Shown: piece after piece, positions 58,690 through 64,000 of the stretch
Numbering within the stretch: position 1 is the stretch's first letter
Layout of the letters: each line of letters starts with the position of its first letter
Program-made: the position numbers and the translations under genes
Source of the DNA: Cellulomonas palmilytica
GTDB taxonomy: Bacteria > Actinomycetota > Actinomycetes > Actinomycetales > Cellulomonadaceae
NCBI RefSeq assembly: GCF_021590045.1
Contig: NZ_CP062221.1
Coordinates: 3,286,001-3,350,000 of the forward strand
DNA: 64,000 nt
Direction: 5' to 3'
Notes under the pieces: generated by a model
What the model was told of the DNA's origin: nothing
The model's database searches: none
The model's input: the letters and a program-made list of their open reading frames with translations, nothing else

Positions 58690-59433
58690 ATGAGGACACG
58701 AGCGGCTCGAACGGTGGGAGCGCTGGCCGTCATCGCGGCGCTCGGCGCCTGCGGAGTGTCGGAGGACCTCGAGGCGGTCGACCCCGAGGCGACGCGCGCG
58801 GCTTCGAGCGCGGCCGCCCAGGCCGACGACGAGGCCTCGGACGCCGAGACCACCGAGGCGGCGCAGGAGCCGGCCGCGGCTGCGGACCTCAAGGTCGTCG
58901 AGTCGGCGTTCGGCAAGGACGACGACAGGTGGTGGTACGTCGTCCTGCTCGAGAACCCCAACACGGACGCCGTGTTCGACTTCGCGTCGATCGACATCGA
59001 GGCGCTCGACGCCGAGGGCACGATCCTCGACTCCGACTCGTCCTACCTGACCATCCTTCCCGGAAAGACCGCGATCTCCGGCGTCTACTTCGACGTCGCG
59101 GACGGCACGGTCTCCGAGCTGAACGTGCGCGGTCCCGACGCCTCGACGGCCGAGAAGGTCGACGAGATCGGCGCATTCACGGTCGCCGACGTCAAGCCGA
59201 CGTTCGACGACTGGTCGACGGACGTCTCCGGGACCGTCACGTCCTCCTTCGCGAAGGACCAGGAGACCGTCAAGGTCGTCGTGGTCGCCCGCGACGCTGC
59301 AGGGAAGATCATCGGCGGCGACTTCACGTACGTCGACCGCCTGCCCGCCGGCGGGAAGGCCCAGTTCAAGGTGACCTTCCTCGGTGAGACCCTGCCGAAG
59401 GACGCGACGTTCACGGCGTACGCGCAGGTGTGA
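58690..59433 (+). CDS. Lipoprotein with a FxLYD-like domain
   Basis: A 247-residue secreted lipoprotein: signal peptide with lipobox ALGAC (C21), an Ala/Glu/Asp-rich linker to residue 65, then two beta-sandwich-like halves (VVLLENPNTDAVFDFASIDI; VVVVARDAAGKIIGGDFTYV). The pattern of alternating strands and the PGKTAISGVYF segment resembles FxLYD domains. Function unknown, likely at the outer face of the membrane. ATG 58690 follows GTGAGGAGTGCGAG. It ends at a strong hairpin. Confidence 0.8.
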   Translation: MRTRAARTVGALAVIAALGACGVSEDLEAVDPEATRAASSAAAQADDEASDAETTEAAQEPAAAADLKVVESAFGKDDDRWWYVVLLENPNTDAVFDFASIDIEALDAEGTILDSDSSYLTILPGKTAISGVYFDVADGTVSELNVRGPDASTAEKVDEIGAFTVADVKPTFDDWSTDVSGTVTSSFAKDQETVKVVVVARDAAGKIIGGDFTYVDRLPAGGKAQFKVTFLGETLPKDATFTAYAQV

Positions 59434-59436
59434 GCA

Positions 59437-59469
59437 CGACGGGTGGCCGGTCTCGCCGGCCACCCGTCG
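59437..59469. terminator. Bidirectional terminator between lipoprotein and SDR genes
   Basis: cgacgggtggccgg and ccggccacccgtcg form a perfect 14-bp stem around tctcg, 4 bp after the lipoprotein stop and 5 bp before the SDR stop. Confidence 0.85.
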
Positions 59470-59473
59470 CATC

Positions 59474-60280
59474 TCACCCCAGCGGGTCGTCCGGGCCGTA
59501 GGCCGGGACGCGCAGGCGGCGGGCGTCGGAGGACTCGATGCGGTCCGCGGCCACCCGGAGCGTGTCGACGGTGTCCGCTCCCGCGCGCACGAACCGGCCC
59601 GAGAGGGCGTCGAGCTCGCCGTCGCCGAACGCCCGCACCAGCGCGACCACCTCGTCGAGCGACGTCCAGCGCGTGCGGTCCGCGTGCACCGGCATCGCGG
59701 CGGTCATGTCGGTCGCGACGACGCCCGGCGCGAGGTCGAGCGTCCGGATCCCGCGGTCGCGGTACTGCGCGTCGAGGAGCGTGGTGAGCCGGGCGAGCGC
59801 ACCCTTGGAGATGCCGTAGCCCGTGTACGCGCCCGCCCGGCTGTAGCCCGAGCCGGAGTTGACCTGCAGGAGCCGACCCTCGCCGCGCGCGAGCATGGCG
59901 GGCAGGACCGCGTGCGCGACGAGCATCGGGCCGCGCACGTTCGTCTCGACGACGCGCCACGCGTCCTCGACGTCGTCGGACACGAAGTCGGTCTCAACGC
60001 GCTCGATCACGCCCGCGTTGTTCACGACGAGCCCGATCCCGCCCAGGCCGTCCTCGGCGCGCGCGACCGCGTCGTCGACCTCCGTCGGGTCGACGAGGTC
60101 CGCCGCCGCGACCACGACGCGCACCTGCGGGCTGCGCTCGCCGACGAGCGCCGCGACCTCGTCGAGGTGGGCGCGGGTGCGCCCGACGAGCGCGACGTCG
60201 TACCCCGCGGCCGCCAGGCCGAGCGCGACGCCCCGCCCGATCCCGCGTCCTGCACCTGTCACCAGAGCCGTCCGAGTCAC
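59474..60280 (-). CDS. Short-chain dehydrogenase/reductase
   Basis: A 268-residue classical SDR using NAD(P). Cofactor motif TGAGRGIG is at residues 8-15, NNAG near 90, and the catalytic Ser/Tyr/Lys set lies in VNSGSGYSRAGAYTGYGISK (Tyr and Lys about 155-159). Substrate unknown. GTG 60280 is at the natural start; minus-strand CAGGGT 6 nt upstream could be a leaderless -10. It is divergent from the DsbA-like gene. Confidence 0.92.
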   Translation of the reverse strand: MTRTALVTGAGRGIGRGVALGLAAAGYDVALVGRTRAHLDEVAALVGERSPQVRVVVAAADLVDPTEVDDAVARAEDGLGGIGLVVNNAGVIERVETDFVSDDVEDAWRVVETNVRGPMLVAHAVLPAMLARGEGRLLQVNSGSGYSRAGAYTGYGISKGALARLTTLLDAQYRDRGIRTLDLAPGVVATDMTAAMPVHADRTRWTSLDEVVALVRAFGDGELDALSGRFVRAGADTVDTLRVAADRIESSDARRLRVPAYGPDDPLG

Positions 60281-60371
60281 GCCCCCACCCTGCCATCCGC
60301 GTCCCGGTTCACGCGCGGTGCCGGGTGCGCGGGTGCGCGCCGCCCCGGTTCACGTGCGCGCTCGTCGGGCC

Positions 60372-60377
60372 TACGGT
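60372..60377 (+). promoter_or_regulatory. Leaderless -10 element for the DsbA-like gene
   Basis: TACGGT ends 6 nt before GTG 60384. Confidence 0.45.
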
Positions 60378-60383
60378 GACCTC

Positions 60384-60914
60384 GTGCCGCCCGACGCCGC
60401 CGTGCCGACCTCCATGCCGACCTCCGGTCCGTTCCGCCACGTGTACGGGTCGCCCGACGCGCGCGTGACCGTCGTCGAGTTCGGGGACCTCGAGTGCCCG
60501 CACTGCCGCGCGGCCGCGCCCGTGCTGCGTGCGCTCGTCGACGGGTCCGGCGGCGAGGTCCGGCTCGTGTGGCGGCACTTCCCGCTGTTCGAGGTCCACC
60601 CGCACGCGCTCACCGCGGCGCTCGCCGCCGAGGCGTTCGCCGCGCACGGGCGGTTCTGGGACCTGCACGACGCGGCGTTCGCGCACCAGGACCGTCTCGC
60701 GGACCCGGACCTGCGGCGGTACGCGGTCGAGGCGGGGGTCGATCCCGACGAGGTCGTGGGCGACGCCGCCCAGCGCTGGGCGCCTGCCGTCGAGGCCGAC
60801 TACCTCGACGGTCTGTCCCACGGCGTGGCCGGGACGCCCACGCTCCTCGTCGACGGCGAGCGTTACCGCGGTCCGCTCACGCTCCCGGCTCTCCGCACCG
60901 TCACCGCCACCTGA
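60384..60914 (+). CDS. DsbA-family thioredoxin-fold oxidoreductase
   Basis: A 176-residue protein with the CPHC active site (C38, C41) in VVEFGDLECPHCRAAAPVLR and the cis-proline segment VAGTPTLLVDGERY. A helical insert between (FPLFEVHPHALTAALAAEAF) is the DsbA hallmark. No signal peptide is present, so it may act in the cytoplasm. Similar domains are fused to NhaA in some actinobacteria; here nhaA is a few kb away and separate. Partner unknown. Confidence 0.88.
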   Translation: MPPDAAVPTSMPTSGPFRHVYGSPDARVTVVEFGDLECPHCRAAAPVLRALVDGSGGEVRLVWRHFPLFEVHPHALTAALAAEAFAAHGRFWDLHDAAFAHQDRLADPDLRRYAVEAGVDPDEVVGDAAQRWAPAVEADYLDGLSHGVAGTPTLLVDGERYRGPLTLPALRTVTAT

Positions 60915-60924
60915 CCCACGCCCC

Positions 60925-60988
60925 GATCCGACGACCCCGCGGATTCTCCGGCTACGAGGCGCCGAAGCCGGAGCAACCGCAGGGTCGG
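60925..60988. repeat. Dispersed hairpin repeat, copy 2
   Basis: A roughly 64-bp element. On the minus strand it reads gaccctgcggttgctccggc at its start and forms a CTCCGGCT/AGCCGGAG stem. It lies directly beside copy 3 in the gap between the DsbA-like and AlkA-like genes. Confidence 0.6.
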
Positions 60989-60995
60989 GGATCAC

Positions 60996-61058
60996 CGCGC
61001 CGACGAGCCCGCGGTCGCTCCGGGTATGGGGGCTCGAGGCCGGAGCGACGGCGGGGTC
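60996..61058. repeat. Dispersed hairpin repeat, copy 3
   Basis: On the minus strand it starts gaccccgccgtcgctccggc. Its stem is gtcgctccgg with ccggagcgac, the longest of the three copies. Same orientation as copy 2 and opposite to copy 1 at 49322-49380. Confidence 0.65.
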
Positions 61059-61084
61059 GCGGGTGGCGTGTGGGTCCGGGTGGC

Positions 61085-61090
61085 TAGGTT
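61085..61090 (+). promoter_or_regulatory. Leaderless -10 element for the AlkA-like gene
   Basis: TAGGTT ends 6 nt before GTG 61097, with no Shine-Dalgarno sequence. Confidence 0.5.
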
Positions 61091-61096
61091 GACGCG

Positions 61097-62164
61097 GTGA
61101 GACGAGGCGACGAGGCACGGGACCAGCCGACGGTGCGCGACGAGCACGTGGTACGGGTGCCGTTCGACGCGCGGGCGATGCTGGCCTATCTGGCGGTCCA
61201 CGTGGTGCCGGGGGTCGAACGTCTCGAGCTCGACCAGGCGCTCGTCGCGTCGGACGAGCAGCCGACGGCGCCGACGCGCGGGCGCGTGGAGCGACTCGTC
61301 CGGGCGGCGGACGGGTCCGTGGCGCGGCTCGTCGTGCAGCTCGCACCCGACGAGGTCGTCGCACACGTCCGTCTGGTGTCGCTCGGCGGCGCAGGTCCCT
61401 TCGACGGCTCGTCGACGTCGGGGGCGCGCGGCGGGCACGAGGGCCTGGCGCCCGCGGCGGGCGAGGTCGCGGGGTGGCTCGGGCGGTGGTTCGGGCTCGA
61501 GGACGACGTGGCGGACGCCGGAGAGCACCTGCGGCACGACGAGGTGCTCGGCCCGCTCGTCGCCGCGCGCCCGCACCTGCGCGTGCCGGGGCACGTGGAC
61601 GGGTTCGAGGTCGCGGCGCAGACCGTGCTCGGCCAGCAGGTCTCGCTGGCTGCGGCGCGGACGTTCACGGGCCGGCTCGCGGAGGCGCTCGGCACACCCG
61701 GGCCCGACGGTCTGACGCTCTTCCCGACGGCGACGGCGGTCGCGGAGGCCGACCCCGACGAGCTGCGCGGCGTGCTGCGCGTCCCGGCGGCCCGGGCGCG
61801 CACGCTCGTCGCGGTGGCCCGCGCGTGCGCGGACGGCGTCGACCTGACCCCCGGCGTGGCCGGGCCCGCGGTGCGCGAGCGACTGCTCGCACTGCCGGGT
61901 GTCGGGCCGTGGACGGTCGACTACCTGGCGCTGCGCGCGCTGGGCGAGCGGGACGCGTTCCCGGCGGGTGACCTGGTGCTGCGGCAGGCGTTCGCGCTCG
62001 TGCCCGCCGCGGAGCTCGCGCGGCGTGCCGAGCCGTGGTCCCCGTGGCGCGCGTTCGCGGCGCAGCACGTGTGGTCGGCGGCTCAGCTCGCGCGGGTCAC
62101 GCGGGCAGCAGCCACTTCTCCAGCTCGAGGTCGCCGGTCGCGGACGGCGCGTCCACAGGCGTGA
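61097..62164 (+). CDS. DNA-3-methyladenine glycosylase II family protein (AlkA-like)
   Basis: A 355-residue base-excision repair glycosylase removing alkylated purines. An N-terminal AlkA-type beta domain (to about 125) precedes the HhH-GPD fold. EVAAQTVLGQQVSLAAARTF leads in, the helix-hairpin-helix is LLALPGVGPWTVDYLALRAL, and the catalytic Asp lies in FPAGDLVLRQAF near residue 291. No Ada-type methyl-acceptor domain is attached. The last 68 bp overlap the GNAT gene on the other strand; the final 20 residues (SPARGRRSRT) look non-conserved. GTG 61097 is leaderless. Confidence 0.88.
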   Translation: MRRGDEARDQPTVRDEHVVRVPFDARAMLAYLAVHVVPGVERLELDQALVASDEQPTAPTRGRVERLVRAADGSVARLVVQLAPDEVVAHVRLVSLGGAGPFDGSSTSGARGGHEGLAPAAGEVAGWLGRWFGLEDDVADAGEHLRHDEVLGPLVAARPHLRVPGHVDGFEVAAQTVLGQQVSLAAARTFTGRLAEALGTPGPDGLTLFPTATAVAEADPDELRGVLRVPAARARTLVAVARACADGVDLTPGVAGPAVRERLLALPGVGPWTVDYLALRALGERDAFPAGDLVLRQAFALVPAAELARRAEPWSPWRAFAAQHVWSAAQLARVTRAAATSPARGRRSRTARPQA

Positions 62165-62534
62165 ACCACCGCTCGCGCAGGAGCGCGAGCGCGTCGGTGC
62201 GGGACGGCTCGACGACGACGTGCAGGCGCGAGTAGCCGGCGCGGGCGGCGCTGGCCTCGAGCTCGGCGAGCGCGCGGCGCACGTGGTCGCGGCGGCGCCG
62301 ACCGGGCAGGACCCACACGCCGGTGAGGTGCGCGACGCGCGCGCCGTCACCCGCGGGTGCGGGCAGCGTCGCGGTGCGGCCGTGGTACGAGCCGCCGGCG
62401 ACGGCGACGTTGCGGTCGAACACGACGACGACGTCGTCCGCGCTGCGGGTGTCGTCGGCCTCGTCGACGACGAAGCTCGGGTCGTCGCCGACCAGGGTGG
62501 TGGGGGTGACGGGAAGGTCCAGGACCTGGGACAC
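62097..62534 (-). CDS. GNAT-like N-acetyltransferase
   Basis: A 145-residue acetyltransferase-fold protein. VVVVFDRNVAVAGGSYHGRT is the early strand pair, VAHLTGVWVLPGRRRRDHVR includes the acetyl-CoA pyrophosphate-binding loop (RRRRDH variant of the Q/RxxGxG/A motif), and SRLHVVVEPSRTDALALLRE is motif B. GTG 62534 follows AGGAG at 5 nt. The loop departs from the classic R-x-x-G-x-G, so activity should be treated as unproven. It overlaps the AlkA-like gene tail to tail by 68 bp. Confidence 0.72.
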   Translation of the reverse strand: MSQVLDLPVTPTTLVGDDPSFVVDEADDTRSADDVVVVFDRNVAVAGGSYHGRTATLPAPAGDGARVAHLTGVWVLPGRRRRDHVRRALAELEASAARAGYSRLHVVVEPSRTDALALLRERWFTPVDAPSATGDLELEKWLLPA

Positions 62535-63097
62535 GGGTGCTCCTCGGCGACGGGTGGGTCGCTGCGGTGGGACGTTCGGGGTGGCGGCCGGTGGCGGCGC
62601 ACGCGGTGGGTGCGGTGCCGGGGTGGGCCGGTGCGTCGCGGGGCGACGGGACGTGCTGCGCTCGTCGGACCTGGGACGGTCCCGGGGCGCGTGTTGCGCG
62701 GGTGCGATCGCGAGGGGTGCGAGCGGACCGGTGGGTCGACGCTCGGCTCGCCGTGGCTCAGCGGGTGAGGTCAGTGGCGACAGCAACAGCCGCGCGGATA
62801 GAGCACGGCGGTCGTCGCCGGGCGCATTCGCGTGGCATGGAGGATGAGCGCGCGCGAGGTCGACGTCGCGGGCTCCACCCGGCGTCCGTCCATCGTGCGC
62901 ACCTCCGACACGGGCACGTCCGGCCCGTTCGACGCGACGGTACGTCCCGTTCGCACGAGGGTCAACAGACAATCCTCCCGGTCTCACTGTGCGGCGGTGC
63001 GGGCTTCTTGCAGCGTCCCCGACGACGATCCGGTGACGGGCTCGTCACGATTGCGGCACGTCCTCCCGGAACGTCCCCGCGCGCCTCGACGCGTCCC
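62535..63097. other. Intergenic region with a possible Cys-rich leader
   Basis: 560 bp of GC-rich sequence without a supported long gene. It includes the small minus-strand ORF at 62771-62827 and the promoter of the DUF4349 gene at its right end. The longer frames across it have poor composition and no recognisable domain. Confidence 0.4.
62771..62827 (-). CDS. Possible 18-residue leader peptide ending in three cysteines
   Basis: ATG 62827 to TGA encodes MRPATTAVLYPRGCCCRH. A cluster of cysteine codons at the end of a short actinobacterial ORF is the mark of cysteine-responsive attenuators. The next gene on this strand is the GNAT gene 236 bp away. No ribosome site or clear -10 precedes the ATG, so expression is uncertain. 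Confidence 0.35.
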   Translation of the reverse strand: MRPATTAVLYPRGCCCRH

Positions 63098-63103
63098 TAG
63101 CGT
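63098..63103 (+). promoter_or_regulatory. Leaderless -10 element for the DUF4349 gene
   Basis: TAGCGT ends 7 nt before ATG 63111, with no Shine-Dalgarno sequence. Confidence 0.5.
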
Positions 63104-63110
63104 CGGGTGC

Positions 63111-64000
63111 ATGGCCACGACGACGCTCCTGCCCCGGATCTCCCGACCCCGCCCGCGCGTGGTCGGCGCGTTGTGCGGGCTCCTCGTCGTCGGCGCCGTG
63201 CTGGCGGGGTGCTCGCAGAGCGCGGACTCCGACCAGGTGGCGTCCGGCGACGGCGGCGCCCCCGCCGCCGTCGCCGAGGGCGGGGCGGACACGGCGGCCG
63301 ACGAGGGGGCGGTGACCCGCGACGACGAGCGCATGGTCGTGCAGACCGGCTCGGTGTACGTCGAGGCGGAGGACCCGATCGCCGCGGCCCGAGCGCTCGC
63401 CGAGTACGTGGACCGTCACGGCGGCCGGGTGGAGTCCCGGTCGGAGTCGGCCGCGAGCGCCGACGAGACCGCGACGGCGGTCCTCGTGGTGCGCGTGCCC
63501 GCCGACTCGGTGACCGCGACGATCGAGGAGCTGGGCCGGCTCGGCGAGGTCACGGCCGTGGACCTGCAGGTCGAGGACGTCACCGGCACCGCGCAGGACC
63601 TCGACGCCCGCATCCACGCGCTCGAGCTGTCGGTGCAGCGCATGGAGACGCTCATGCAGTCGGCGGGGACGACGAAGGACCTGCTGGAGGCGGAGTCGGC
63701 GCTCTCGGAACGGCAGGCGGAGCTGGAGAGCCTGCAGTCGCAGCGCGCGCGGCTCGCGGACCAGGTCGCGCTGTCCACCGTCGAGGTCGTCGTCTCGGGT
63801 CCGGGCGTGCTGCCGGTGCAGGCGCAGGAGGAGGACGGCACGTTCCTCACGGGGCTCGCGTCGGGCTGGGAGGCGCTCGTCACGACGGTCGGGGTGGTGA
63901 TGGTCGTGCTCGGCGCGCTGCTGCCGTGGCTCGCGGTGGCGGGGGTCGTGGCGCTCGTCGTCATGGCGGTCCGTCGGCGGCGGCGACCCGCGCCGGCCGC
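63111..64000 (+). CDS. DUF4349 lipoprotein, partial (3' end outside window)
   Basis: At least 296 residues. Signal peptide with lipobox VLAGC (C34), a Gly/Ala-rich linker, then the DUF4349 domain: MVVQTGSVYVEAEDPIAAAR, GGRVESRSES, VVRVPADSVTATIEELGRLG. A coiled-coil region of about 60 residues follows (LDARIHALELSVQRMETLMQ to LESLQSQRARLADQVALS). A transmembrane segment (TTVGVVMVVLGALLPWLAVA) and a basic end RRRRRPAPA come last. It resembles membrane-anchored stress or cell-wall lipoproteins; function unknown. The gene runs off the right edge, probably with only a few residues missing. Confidence 0.85.
   Translation, partial: MATTTLLPRISRPRPRVVGALCGLLVVGAVLAGCSQSADSDQVASGDGGAPAAVAEGGADTAADEGAVTRDDERMVVQTGSVYVEAEDPIAAARALAEYVDRHGGRVESRSESAASADETATAVLVVRVPADSVTATIEELGRLGEVTAVDLQVEDVTGTAQDLDARIHALELSVQRMETLMQSAGTTKDLLEAESALSERQAELESLQSQRARLADQVALSTVEVVVSGPGVLPVQAQEEDGTFLTGLASGWEALVTTVGVVMVVLGALLPWLAVAGVVALVVMAVRRRRRPAPA

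Noticed and set aside
60384..60914. Exported DsbA
   Set aside because: The start codon is immediately followed by a hydrophilic segment and the active-site domain; there is no room for a signal peptide from the leaderless GTG.
62537..63100. A 187-codon plus-strand frame in the last intergenic region
   Set aside because: No recognisable domain, poor composition and no promoter or ribosome site. The Cys-rich minus ORF and the leaderless DUF4349 promoter explain the region better.
1..64000. tRNA, rRNA, prophage or insertion sequence
   Set aside because: No cloverleaf, rRNA core, integrase or transposase sequence was recognised in any translation; small RNAs cannot be excluded by eye.

Overview
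This 64 kb window comes from a very GC-rich actinobacterial chromosome. GTG starts, 4-bp start/stop overlaps and leaderless promoters are common. A WhiB1-type regulator, a PdtaS-type kinase, coproporphyrin-dependent haem genes, a DUF222/HNH gene under a LexA-type box, and two CelR/CebR-type operators (TGGGAGCGCTCCCA family) before a sugar importer all fit a cellulolytic Micrococcales organism, most likely Cellulomonas or a close relative. No rRNA, tRNA, phage, insertion sequence or CRISPR array was recognised.

Layout. 1-6113: a nonulosonic (sialic) acid glycan locus with a family 2 glycosyltransferase and a partial gene on the minus strand, and neuA (cytidylyltransferase fused to a HAD domain), neuB, a polysialyltransferase-like protein and a DUF6716 protein on the plus strand. 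6168-9860: purE/purK, a GtrA flippase-like protein and manA. 10114-14541: two two-component systems (OmpR type on minus, NarL type on plus), the second followed by a MacB/FtsX-type ABC exporter (14798-18105). 19131-21788: whiB1, pdtaS and a DUF2505 protein. 21980-26773: a binding-protein-dependent sugar importer (lipoprotein plus two permeases) with a CelR-like LacI regulator downstream. 26917-31837: glutamate dehydrogenase, META protein, chdC-hemH of the coproporphyrin haem pathway, a flavodoxin and a MarR regulator. 32217-36495: NYN-domain protein, then a membrane protein paired with a large secreted xxxLxxG-repeat protein.

36638-56951 is dominated by nitrate assimilation. nirB-nirD-cysG-nnaR-cbiX form one minus-strand operon in which every junction is a 4-bp overlap. 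It encodes nitrite reductase, siroheme synthesis and a HemD-like regulator of the NnaR type. About 8 kb away, narK and a nitrate reductase fused to a CysJ-like diflavin reductase form a second minus-strand operon. The two operons have 97-bp promoter regions with matching blocks at identical spacing, so they are probably co-regulated. Between them lie an SOS-box-controlled DUF222/HNH gene, a DUF1697 gene, two tandem-repeat arrays, an ABC-2 exporter, a HIT protein and a membrane molybdopterin enzyme with an internal twin-arginine motif.

57071-64000: nhaA behind a leaderless 19-codon upstream ORF, a lipoprotein, an SDR, a DsbA-like thioredoxin protein, an AlkA-type glycosylase overlapping a GNAT gene tail to tail, a small Cys-Cys-Cys-ending ORF and a partial DUF4349 lipoprotein. 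The best candidates for new biology are the paired nitrate promoters, a dispersed hairpin repeat (three copies), the nhaA leader ORF with its nearby 34-bp perfect palindrome, and the xxxLxxG protein. All function calls come from reading motifs in the translations; no database search was run.
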